Assembly (NCBI GenBank): GCA_028289345.1
Contig: JANQQL010000033.1
Span: 744,001-808,000, forward strand
Reading direction: 5' to 3'
DNA length: 64,000 nucleotides
Source of the DNA: Planctomycetota bacterium
GTDB lineage: Bacteria; Planctomycetota; B15-G4; SIAN01
In this document: positions 18,294-26,082 of the stretch, piece by piece
How the letters are laid out: the number at the start of each line of letters is the position of its first letter
Numbering within the stretch: position 1 is the first letter of the stretch
Translations under genes and position numbers: made by a program
Notes under the pieces: generated by a model
Told to the model about the DNA's origin: nothing
The model's database searches: none
The model's input: only the letters and a program-made list of their open reading frames with translations

Positions 18294-18321
18294 TTGACTC
18301 TGAGAAAAGCCTGTCTAGAGT
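18294..18321 (+). promoter_or_regulatory. Putative sigma70-type promoter for tRNA-Leu(CAG)
   Basis: TTGACT (18294-18299), a 16-base spacer and TAGAGT (18316-18321) lie 18 bases before the tRNA start. Good match and position for a tRNA promoter, located in the 59-base gap divergent from smpB. Confidence 0.6.
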
Positions 18322-18339
18322 AACGCCCCGCTGCACTGG

Positions 18340-18428
18340 GCCGAAGTGGCGGAATTGGCAGACGCGCCAGATTCAGGATCTGGTTCCCGTTCTAGGGAGT
18401 GGAGGTTCGAGTCCTCTCTTCGGCACCA
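18340..18428 (+). tRNA. tRNA-Leu(CAG), CCA encoded
   Basis: An 89-base class II tRNA. The acceptor stem GCCGAAG pairs with CTTCGGC, and A plus CCA end at 18428. The anticodon stem CCAGA/TCTGG encloses TTCAGGA, so the anticodon is CAG. The long variable arm (TTCCCGTTCTAGGGAG) confirms leucine. It is a stand-alone gene with its own promoter. Confidence 0.96.
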
Positions 18429-18516
18429 TTTGTCCCGCGCCCGCCGTCTTCGCAAACGTTCCCTTCCCGTCCGTCGCTCCTGCGGGAATCCCTCCCCGAA
18501 ATCGCCCCCAGGATTC

Positions 18517-20235
18517 TCACCGGGTGACCGGGGACATCCACTCCTGAAGCTGCCGGCGGTATTCGCGGGCACGATCTTGATCGCCAATTCGCTCGAGTAG
18601 TGGGATCAGTGCGCGTAGAGCGAGACTCGGGTCGGCAGCCTGCTCCCGAAGCTCTTCGAACTCCTTCACCGCGCGATCCAGGTTGCCTTCGGCGGCATAG
18701 GTGTGAGCACGCACTTCCCTGGCACGGGGATCATTGGGCGCGACCTCCAGCAAGCGCTCGCACCAGCGGCGGGTCTCTTCGGGGGTCGCCGTTTGCAGGC
18801 TTTCTTCAATTCTGGCGTAACAGCGTTCCATGGCCACGAATAGTTCGGTTCGAGGTCCCTGGCGATCGAGTTCCGCGGCCTCGCGAAACCAACGCACTGA
18901 CTCGAAGTCCTGTCCCGCGATGGACTCGATGCGGCCCCGAATTCGTCTCGGTTCCGCATCGTCTGGGCGCTCCGCCAACAGCACGTCGCTCTCTCGGCAA
19001 GCCTTGTCGTATTCGCCGAGCAGCACCAAGCTCAAACTGCGAAGTTCCCTGGCAGCGATGAGTTCCGAGTCCAGCTGCAATGCGCGATCGGCTGACTCCA
19101 GGGCCTCCGGGGCCGAGTCGGAGATCGGGCGGGGCTCTCTCAGCAACGCTTGTCCATTCTGGACCCATAAGTACGGCGACTCCTCGTGAACCGTGAGCGC
19201 GTGGTCCAACAGCTCCCGCTCGGATTGAAAATGGCGGACCCGCAAGGCGCCTGGGACCATCGCGCCCAGCGCCACAACCAAGACCAAGGCCTGTCGCCAC
19301 CGAGACCCCCGCCCCACCAAGAACAACAGGCTCAGTCCCATCGCAACGGCAGGCAGCAGGTTCTCCGGAGTGAGCGACGTCTCAGGCAAACCGAGATCAA
19401 GCCGGGGCGCTCTCCACCGCGTGACCGACGCGGTTGCCAGAACCGTGGCCACGGCGGTCCAAAGACTGGCCCGACGCCAGCGCGGCGCGGCGAGCATCGT
19501 CAATCCGCCAAGCAGGCCCAGCAACCACAGGCCCTCCCACGAGCCAACGACGGGATGCAGCAGGCCGACATTCCAGGGCGCGAGCACCATCTCGGCGGCC
19601 TGGATCGAAGCCAGACGGGGCAGAAAGGGAGCAGACTCCCCCACGAAGTTCGCCACAGAGCCCAGCAACAGCCCGGCCGCGGGCCACCAAGCCCGAGTTC
19701 CCCCCAACAGCAATCCCAAAGGCAGGGCGGCGGCGACCACTGCCGGCAGGCCAAACGCACCGATTCCCAGAAACACCGATCCAACCAACCAGGGCACCCG
19801 TCGAGCTGACGGCGAGCACAGGAACACCCCGATCCCCAGCATGAGCTCGCTGAACCACACGCTGCGCAGCCCGAGGAACACGACGGTTTCCGTCCTTGCC
19901 GGGTGGAGTAGGTAGGCAGCTGCCAGCAACGCGGCAAGCCCGCCGTGGGATCCGCGCCACGAAACCCAACGAGCCACCGCCACGATGGTGAACAGCTCGA
20001 AAAGAAACGGAATCCATCGGTAGGAAATGAGAGACGGACCGAACCATCGAATCTCCGTCTCCAGCCAGGTGGCACCGGGGAGGGAGCTCTCGATCTCCAT
20101 CTCTCCGCGAATCAACGGTCCCTCTTGAAACAAGGCGGGAGTCGAAACGAGTGGCCAGTGAACCACTCCGACCAGCACCATCGCCGCCAAGACGGCGGGG
20201 AGGGGAAAGCGACTTGCCGCGGGCTCCGGACTCAC
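18517..20235 (-). CDS. TMTC-like polytopic membrane protein with C-terminal TPR repeats
   Basis: A 572-residue protein in two halves. Residues 1-340 contain about nine hydrophobic segments, with YRWIPFLFELF and, later, LLHPARTETVVFLGLRS. The latter resembles the HPxHTEAVxxxxxR block of TMTC-type (GT-C fold) protein O-mannosyltransferases. Residues 360-572 form TPR units, for example ALESADRALQLDSELIAARE and AEGNLDRAVKEFEELREQA. The start is the GTG at 20235, overlapping the DegT gene stop as GTGA. The acidic catalytic residue of GT-C enzymes is not certain here. A lipid-linked sugar transferase is an inference; an uncharacterised membrane TPR protein is the cautious reading. Confidence 0.65.
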   Translation of the reverse strand: MSPEPAASRFPLPAVLAAMVLVGVVHWPLVSTPALFQEGPLIRGEMEIESSLPGATWLETEIRWFGPSLISYRWIPFLFELFTIVAVARWVSWRGSHGGLAALLAAAYLLHPARTETVVFLGLRSVWFSELMLGIGVFLCSPSARRVPWLVGSVFLGIGAFGLPAVVAAALPLGLLLGGTRAWWPAAGLLLGSVANFVGESAPFLPRLASIQAAEMVLAPWNVGLLHPVVGSWEGLWLLGLLGGLTMLAAPRWRRASLWTAVATVLATASVTRWRAPRLDLGLPETSLTPENLLPAVAMGLSLLFLVGRGSRWRQALVLVVALGAMVPGALRVRHFQSERELLDHALTVHEESPYLWVQNGQALLREPRPISDSAPEALESADRALQLDSELIAARELRSLSLVLLGEYDKACRESDVLLAERPDDAEPRRIRGRIESIAGQDFESVRWFREAAELDRQGPRTELFVAMERCYARIEESLQTATPEETRRWCERLLEVAPNDPRAREVRAHTYAAEGNLDRAVKEFEELREQAADPSLALRALIPLLERIGDQDRAREYRRQLQEWMSPVTR

Positions 20236-21365
20236 GAGCCGCCGGAACCTCGGTAGAACTCCAGCACGGAGTCCACGACCAATTCCTGGCTCGACTCCGA
20301 AAGCCCCGGATAGAGGGGGAGCGCCAGAACGTCTCGACAGGCTTGCTCGGCGTGAGGGAAATCTCCTTCCCGATGACCGAGGAACTCGAAACACGGCTGC
20401 AGGTGAAGAGGGACCGGGTAGTAAACCTGGGATCCGACTCCCCGGTCTTGGAGAAACTCTCGCAGCTCGTCGCGCCTGGGAACTCGGACCACGTACTGAT
20501 GGAACACGTGGCGCTCGGGACTCGCCGCTTCGGGCACTCGAACCGGGTGACCCGACGCCCCTCGGAATCGCTCGGTGTAATTCGCCGCCAGGCGCTGGCG
20601 CTCCGCGTTCCAGTCGCTGACGTGAGGCAGCTTGACTCGCAACGCGGCCGCCTGCATGGCATCCATTCGGAAGTTGCCGCCCACCGAGTCGTGGTAGTAA
20701 CGGCGGACCATTCCGTGGTTGCGCATGACTTGCAATGCCTCGGCGTCTTTCTCCTCGTTGCAGACGACGATGCCTCCGTCACCAAAGCCTCCCAGGTTCT
20801 TGGTGGGATAGAAGGAGAAACACCCGAATCGGCCCCAGTGGCCGACACTGTCGGAACCGACTCGGCAACCCACCGCCTGGGCCGCGTCCTCCACCAACGG
20901 GACCAAGAAGTCCCGGGACAAGGAGGTCAGTTCGTCCATCGCGGCCGCTTGCCCGTACAAGTGCACGGCGATCAGAGCCTGGATTCTTCGGCCAGGTTCC
21001 TTGAGCCGCAACTCCACAGCGTGGGGGTCGAGATTGAAAGTCTTTGGGTCGATGTCTGCGAAAACAGGCCTTGCCCCCAAGCGATGAACCACCCCCGCGG
21101 TCGCGAAGAACGTGAAGGGCGTGGTCAGCACTTCGTCTTTGTCGCCGACGCCCAGGGCCATCAAGGAAGCGAGCAAAGCATCGGTGCCCGACGACATGGC
21201 CACGGCATGGGGCAAGCCAAGAAAATCGGCGAACTCTCGTTCCAAGGCCAACACTTCGGGCCCACCGATGTACTGACCAGAATCAAGGACGCCGTTGACG
21301 GCAGCCTTGATTTCGTCGAGCAGGGGTTCATCCTGCGGGCGCGGAGTGAAGGCTGGCACTTTCAT
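20232..21365 (-). CDS. DegT/DnrJ/EryC1/StrS family PLP-dependent sugar aminotransferase
   Basis: These enzymes transaminate keto sugars in nucleotide-sugar pathways. The 377-residue product begins in the family manner (GGPEVLALEREFADFLG), with the PLP-phosphate site MSSGTDALLASL (57-68). VEDAAQAVG holds the Asp that contacts the PLP nitrogen, and Lys189 in FSFYPTKNLGGFGDGG is the Schiff-base lysine. It is translationally coupled (GTGA) to the TMTC-like membrane protein, which suggests an amino-sugar used in glycosylation. The exact substrate cannot be read. Confidence 0.92.
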   Translation of the reverse strand: MKVPAFTPRPQDEPLLDEIKAAVNGVLDSGQYIGGPEVLALEREFADFLGLPHAVAMSSGTDALLASLMALGVGDKDEVLTTPFTFFATAGVVHRLGARPVFADIDPKTFNLDPHAVELRLKEPGRRIQALIAVHLYGQAAAMDELTSLSRDFLVPLVEDAAQAVGCRVGSDSVGHWGRFGCFSFYPTKNLGGFGDGGIVVCNEEKDAEALQVMRNHGMVRRYYHDSVGGNFRMDAMQAAALRVKLPHVSDWNAERQRLAANYTERFRGASGHPVRVPEAASPERHVFHQYVVRVPRRDELREFLQDRGVGSQVYYPVPLHLQPCFEFLGHREGDFPHAEQACRDVLALPLYPGLSESSQELVVDSVLEFYRGSGGS

Positions 21366-21421
21366 GGGTCGCAGGCTCCCGTCGACATTCCGGCGGGCAC
21401 GGCCCGCAAGGAGTGGAATCG

Positions 21422-22288
21422 GTGAAGTATCTCTTTCGCCACGAGCGGACTCAATTGATGACCTTCGGCGGCTGGTTGGTGGGAATCCTGACCGCCTGGT
21501 CTTCCGCCACGGCCCAGGATCAAAGATCTGCCGATCCCGGCGCTCCTGCCGGAGACCAGGAACTCACCGCTTCCGAGATTCTGTCGCGGGCGGCCGAGGC
21601 TCAGGGCCCCCCCCTCGCCCCGGACCAGATCTCCCTCCACGCGCAAATGGTTCTGCACCTTCGCGACGAGCAAGGAGACGACATTCAAGTCACCGCGGAG
21701 CGCAAGTTCCAACCGCCCCACCTCATTTGGACGCGCCTCGAAGAGGAGCACACGGGAACCATCAACACGGTCGGCTTCGATGGAACCCAGAGCTGGTTCC
21801 ATTCCGGCAAGGACGACCGGGTGCAACTCCTGGTCGGCGCCGACTTCGAACCCGACCGCAAGAAGCTGCGCGCCGACATCGACCAAACCCAGCTTTTGAT
21901 GAGGGTGTTCTTCTTAGCCAACCTCATTCCCACCATGAGCGACTTCGAGCGACTTCCCGACGAGTCCGCCTTCGGAAAGACCGCCTACCGAGTCGCCGCG
22001 AAAGGCTCACACGAGGAAGCAGGGCGAGATCGTCCGGCCCGGCTGGAACTGTGGATCGAGCACGACTCGTTCCGACTCTACGGAGCGCGTCTCACCTACT
22101 TGGATGGCGACCAGGAGTCTCTGCACTTGTGCTTTTGGGCCCACGAACGAAACGAAGAGGGAATCGTCGTGCCTCGGGAGATTCAGATTTTCGTTCCTGG
22201 AAACGAATCTCCGGCGCAGACCCTGTACGTGGGCAAGATTCGCTTCCGCGCTCCTCTTCAGGCGAAGGACTTTCGCCCTCCCCGCTAG
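21422..22288 (+). CDS. Exported LolA-like protein of unknown function
   Basis: A 288-residue exported protein. The GTG at 21422 is chosen because AAGGAG lies eight bases upstream. The first 32 residues form a signal peptide ending near SATAQ. The mature part is beta-rich and resembles the LolA/LppX fold: HAQMVLHLRDEQGDDIQVTAERKFQPPHLIWTRL, then a FDGTQSWFHSG turn and repeated beta strands. This is a fold-level resemblance only. The start is divergent from the DegT gene. The TAG stop is part of a dispersed CTAGCAG element. Confidence 0.6.
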   Translation: MKYLFRHERTQLMTFGGWLVGILTAWSSATAQDQRSADPGAPAGDQELTASEILSRAAEAQGPPLAPDQISLHAQMVLHLRDEQGDDIQVTAERKFQPPHLIWTRLEEEHTGTINTVGFDGTQSWFHSGKDDRVQLLVGADFEPDRKKLRADIDQTQLLMRVFFLANLIPTMSDFERLPDESAFGKTAYRVAAKGSHEEAGRDRPARLELWIEHDSFRLYGARLTYLDGDQESLHLCFWAHERNEEGIVVPREIQIFVPGNESPAQTLYVGKIRFRAPLQAKDFRPPR

Positions 22289-22307
22289 CAGGTCGCTGCA
22301 AAAAGCC
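22285..22307 (+). repeat. Dispersed CTAGCAG element at the stop codon of the LolA-like gene
   Basis: CTAGCAGGTCGCTGCAAAAA begins at 22285 and contains the TAG stop (22286-22288) of the preceding gene. It shares its head and the A-run with the copy at 63783. It is followed 41 bases later by a strong terminator hairpin. Confidence 0.55.
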
Positions 22308-22347
22308 TGCGAAGCCGAATTCCGAGGAAACTCAGACCCGTCCATCA

Positions 22348-22380
22348 CGAAGGCGCGACGGGATTTCCGCCGCGCCTTCG
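22348..22380. terminator. Bidirectional terminator hairpin between convergent genes
   Basis: Perfect 10-bp arms CGAAGGCGCG (22348-22357) and CGCGCCTTCG (22371-22380) with a 13-base loop. It lies in the 121-base gap where the LolA-like gene (plus) meets the M16 gene (minus). There is no long U-run on either side, so termination could be factor-dependent. Confidence 0.65.
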
Positions 22381-22409
22381 AGGAACGACATTTTCAGACT
22401 TCCGGGGGC

Positions 22410-23915
22410 CTACTGCCCTTCGGCGGACACGGGCTGCATGGTCATCGGGTCTCGGAGCGGGATCTCGGTAGAGACGCCGTTGGAAATGTCGGCCATGGAA
22501 GCACGTTCTTCTCCGGCCTCGATGTCTTCCCATTTGCCCACCACCATGATCGCCATGTTCTCCGGCTTCAGGTGTTCCTGGGCGACGCGTTGAATGTCTT
22601 CCTGGGTCACCGCCTGCATGTTGTCGCGATAGGTCTTCCAGTAGTCGGGAGCGCGACCGGTCATCTCGTCACCGACGAATACTCGCAGGGTTCCCGCTTT
22701 GGACTCGAAGGTCCGTGGAAACGTCTCGATCATGGAATTCTTGGCAGTCTCGAGTTCCTCCGCCGAGACCGGCTCGTTACGGATTCTCTCGATCTCCTCG
22801 AAGATGATCTTGATCGCCAGAGCCACGGTCGGGCTTTTGGACTGGAAGAACGCTCGAAATTCTCCCGGGTAGTAGGTGCCCATGGAGAGGCTGGAGCGGG
22901 CCGTGTAGGCCAGGCCTTCGTCGCTTCGAACTCGGCTGGTGATGCGACTGGTGAATCCGCCGCCGCCCAGGATCTCGTTCATCAAGCGCAGGGCGAACGC
23001 ATCCGGATGATCGCGCTGAACACTGCGCATTCCCAAATTGATCTTGCCCTGGGGGATGTCCTTCTCGACCCGAAACACTCCCGCGGAGAACTGTTCGGTC
23101 GGTTCCGGAGGCAGGGGAGCCGCCTCTCCGGTCGGCCAGTCCGCGGTCACCTTCTCCAATCTGGCGAGCATCTCCTCGGTCGAGAAATCTCCTGTCGCGG
23201 AAATGATCATGTTGCCGGTGTGGAACACCTGCTGATGAAACATCCGCAAGTCTTCGGCGGTGATTGAATCGATCGAAGCCTGAGTCGCGACCCGGCCCTG
23301 GAAATGCTCTTCTCCGTACAGGAGGAAGTCCCACTCTCGTGCAAGAATGGACCCGGCGTCGTCGTTGCGCTGCTTCATCGACTCCAGCGCCTGGTCCTTC
23401 TGCAAACGGATGCGGTCCTCCTGGAAACGAGGTCGACGCAGCATGTCCAGGAACAGGGCCAGGGCCTCATCGAAGTTGGATTTCAGGCAGTTGAGGCTGG
23501 CCCCGGACTGGGTTCCCCCACAGAACGAGGACGCCTGAGCCGCCAAGAAATCGAACTCCTCGTCCATCTCTTCGGCGCTCATGGATTCGCTCCCGCCGCG
23601 ACGGATCAAGGCTCCGGTCATTCCCGCCAACCCTGCTTTGCTGGCGGGTTCGAGATAACTCCCACCTCGAAAGTGGAACGTCAGGGTCACCAGAGGAAAC
23701 TCCTGACTGGGCGCGAGGTAAACGGGGATTCCGTTGCTCAGCTCTTGACGAAACTCATTCGCCATTGGCGGTTCGAACTTCAACTCTTCAAACGAGATGT
23801 CTTCCGGTCGTGGGGGAATCTCTCCGTCCGTGGCCCGGGCGCCGGTGGCAGAGAGCAACAACAAACTGGCCATTGCCCATCCCATGGATCGCGCTCCTTG
23901 TCGTGAAGTGTTCAT
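22410..23915 (-). CDS. M16 family metallopeptidase homologue lacking the zinc motif
   Basis: A 501-residue exported protein with a signal peptide ending near ATGARA. It has the two-lobed M16 fold, with NGIPVYLAPSQEFPLVTLTFHFRGG at the start of lobe one and GGGGFTSRITSRVRSDEGLAYTARSS in lobe two. In place of HxxEH it has SKAGLAGMTGALIRRGG, so zinc and the catalytic Glu are missing. It overlaps the active M16 gene as ATGA, so the two probably form a heterodimer like mitochondrial processing peptidase alpha/beta or other bacterial M16 pairs. Partner of the next gene, located in the periplasm. Confidence 0.9.
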   Translation of the reverse strand: MNTSRQGARSMGWAMASLLLLSATGARATDGEIPPRPEDISFEELKFEPPMANEFRQELSNGIPVYLAPSQEFPLVTLTFHFRGGSYLEPASKAGLAGMTGALIRRGGSESMSAEEMDEEFDFLAAQASSFCGGTQSGASLNCLKSNFDEALALFLDMLRRPRFQEDRIRLQKDQALESMKQRNDDAGSILAREWDFLLYGEEHFQGRVATQASIDSITAEDLRMFHQQVFHTGNMIISATGDFSTEEMLARLEKVTADWPTGEAAPLPPEPTEQFSAGVFRVEKDIPQGKINLGMRSVQRDHPDAFALRLMNEILGGGGFTSRITSRVRSDEGLAYTARSSLSMGTYYPGEFRAFFQSKSPTVALAIKIIFEEIERIRNEPVSAEELETAKNSMIETFPRTFESKAGTLRVFVGDEMTGRAPDYWKTYRDNMQAVTQEDIQRVAQEHLKPENMAIMVVGKWEDIEAGEERASMADISNGVSTEIPLRDPMTMQPVSAEGQ

Positions 23916-25654
23916 TCTTGGCCTGCCGATCCGAGCGCGTCGATACGCTCCTGAAGTTTCTTCAACATGTACTGGAGAGCCGGAGCCATTTCCGCCGGCG
24001 CCTGGGAGATTCCGGTTTCCATCCGCGCATGCACTTCCCGGAGCTGGTCGACGTCGTCCACCGACGCGAACTGCGCGATGGCTTGCTTGACCATGGCCCG
24101 AGCTTGGGGATCCAGCGCCGCGAGTTCCGGATCTTCGGGGGCAGCTCCTGCTTTGCGCCGGTAGATCGCCACCGAACGATTCTCTTTCGCGAAGTAGGTG
24201 TTCGCCACCCGACGGATGTCCTCGGCAGTGACTGCCCGGAGCTTGGACGGGCTTTCGTTGATGTACTCCCACCCTCCTTGGGCTTCGAAGATGCCGAGCT
24301 GGATCAGCAAGAAGAAGTTGCTTTGCAAGCGCCGATAGGAGTCCGCGAGAACCTGATTCTTGACCTTTTGCAACTCGCGCTCGGAGACCGGGTTCTGCTG
24401 CAATTCGGTCAGGATCTCTTCCCAAGCCGCTTCCAAGTCCTCCGGAGTGGCGTCCTTCTTGCACTCGGCACTGAACGAGTAGGCGCCCTGGTACTTGCGC
24501 GAGTCCAGACCCGCCGACGCGGTCGCCGCGATCTCTTTGCCCTCCACCATGGCCTTGTAAAGGCGACCGGTTCGGCCATTCAGGACCTCGGACATCATCT
24601 CGAGGGCGTAGCTGTCGGCATGGCGCCACGGAACCGCGTGGTAACGGATCTCAATCTGGGGTTGGCAGTCCCCTTCCGCGTACATCCGCTTCTCCGCCAG
24701 CTGCTTCATCTCCAAGGTCACCACCGGCGGCGGAGTCGGGCCCGGCTTCAGGCGACTGAAGTACTTCTCAATCACCGGCTTGACCTCCTCAACCTTGAAG
24801 TCGCCGACGATCACGCCGACCAGGTTTCCCGGGCCGTAGTAGGTTCGGTAGTACTCCTCTGCTTGCTCGCGGGTGTAGCTGTTCAAGTCGCTGGTCCAGC
24901 CAATCACCGGCCACGAATAGGGGGAGGACTGCCAGAACATCGCGTCGAACTGTTCTTGAAAGATGCCGGTCGGCGTGGACTCGGTCCGCAGGCGGCGCTC
25001 TTCGTGCACCACGTCGCGCTCGGCGTAGAACTCCCGGAACACAGAATCGTTGAGACGGTCGGATTCCATCCATGCCCACAGCTCGAATTTGTTCGAAGGC
25101 ACGTTGATGAAGTAGAACGTGAAGTCGTGGGAAGTGAAGGCGTTCATGCCGGACGCCCCCATCTTGGTGTACACCTGGTCGAACTCGTCCTTGACCGTGT
25201 TTTCCCGCTGCTCTTCGAGGAGCTTGGTGAAGGCCGTACGAATCTCGGCCATCTCTTCGTCATCGGCGTCTTTGGACCAGGGGTCGTCGATCTCACCCGC
25301 CAGGAAGCGCTGGTACTGTTGGTCCAAGTGGCGGTCGCGCAACTGGTGGCGCAGCTCGGCCAGCTCGTCGATGATTTCCCGGTCCCGCTGGGCATCGTGG
25401 GTGCCGATGGTCGTCGTCCCTTTGAACATCATGTGTTCGAAGAAATGGCTGATGCCGGTGATGCCGGGACGCTCGTTGACGCTGCCGACTTTGGCCGCCC
25501 AACCGGCGGCGACACTGTTGGGTTGTTCGGTCCGCGGCATGAGCAAGAACTCCATGCCGTTGTCGAGGACCAAGCTTTCCGGGCTTACCTGCTGTGCATG
25601 CAGCAAGCCCGTGCTGGTCAGAATGCAAAACACGGAAAAGAAACGGGTGGGCAT
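23912..25654 (-). CDS. M16 family zinc metallopeptidase (active subunit)
   Basis: A 580-residue exported zinc endopeptidase. After a signal peptide ending near LLHAQQ, the inverted zinc motif HFFEH is found at His70-Glu73-His74 (GISHFFEHMMFKGT), followed by FTSHDFTFYFINVPSNKFELW and the second-lobe block NGRTGRLYKAMVEGKEIAATASAG. A long helical insertion rich in Arg, Asp and Gln (residues about 95-140) carries the predicted substrate-chamber edge. The ATG at 25654 has AGGA eight bases upstream. It leads the two-gene M16 operon; probably degrades peptides in the periplasm. Confidence 0.93.
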   Translation of the reverse strand: MPTRFFSVFCILTSTGLLHAQQVSPESLVLDNGMEFLLMPRTEQPNSVAAGWAAKVGSVNERPGITGISHFFEHMMFKGTTTIGTHDAQRDREIIDELAELRHQLRDRHLDQQYQRFLAGEIDDPWSKDADDEEMAEIRTAFTKLLEEQRENTVKDEFDQVYTKMGASGMNAFTSHDFTFYFINVPSNKFELWAWMESDRLNDSVFREFYAERDVVHEERRLRTESTPTGIFQEQFDAMFWQSSPYSWPVIGWTSDLNSYTREQAEEYYRTYYGPGNLVGVIVGDFKVEEVKPVIEKYFSRLKPGPTPPPVVTLEMKQLAEKRMYAEGDCQPQIEIRYHAVPWRHADSYALEMMSEVLNGRTGRLYKAMVEGKEIAATASAGLDSRKYQGAYSFSAECKKDATPEDLEAAWEEILTELQQNPVSERELQKVKNQVLADSYRRLQSNFFLLIQLGIFEAQGGWEYINESPSKLRAVTAEDIRRVANTYFAKENRSVAIYRRKAGAAPEDPELAALDPQARAMVKQAIAQFASVDDVDQLREVHARMETGISQAPAEMAPALQYMLKKLQERIDALGSAGQE

Positions 25655-26082
25655 GGGCAATTCCTAGAGTTGAGGATTGGCGAGGAAGCGAAGCTCGCAA
25701 CCACCAAACCGAGAACGGCAACTGGCTGACTCGGATTTCGGACCGAGTGTCGGGATTCGAGGGCGACGTCCGACGTCTCGGCTGACCGGGGTCCCCACGC
25801 ATGGGACAGAGCACCGGTCGGTCCGACGGATCTTACCCGGCCCCCGGGACATCTCGGCCCGCAAGCACGAATGAGAACCGCCCGAGCGAGAATCCGGTAG
25901 CAATGGACGGTCCCGACTCGGCGAAAGATTGGGAGCGATTGCGACTCGGCCCGTTTTCCGCCCGCTGGAAACCTCAACCGCTCACTCGCTATTGTCGTAT
26001 CACCCGACGACTCGGGGCGTGACGGAACGAACCCGACCCGATTCGAAGCGCTGGTGCTTCGAGCTTCTCAGGAAACCCGTGC
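25655..26082. other. Divergent intergenic region with a hairpin before the kinase gene
   Basis: A 428-base gap between two divergently transcribed genes, which must hold both promoters; I could not pick convincing boxes. A perfect 7-bp hairpin (TCGAAGC 26043-26049 and GCTTCGA 26056-26062) lies immediately before the kinase ribosome binding site (AGGA at 26070) and could modulate its translation. No credible coding sequence was seen. Confidence 0.4.

Noticed and set aside
23765-25729. Long plus-strand open frame (654 codons) opposite the M16 pair
   Set aside because: Antisense shadow of two clear M16 genes; no family resemblance and no ribosome binding site.
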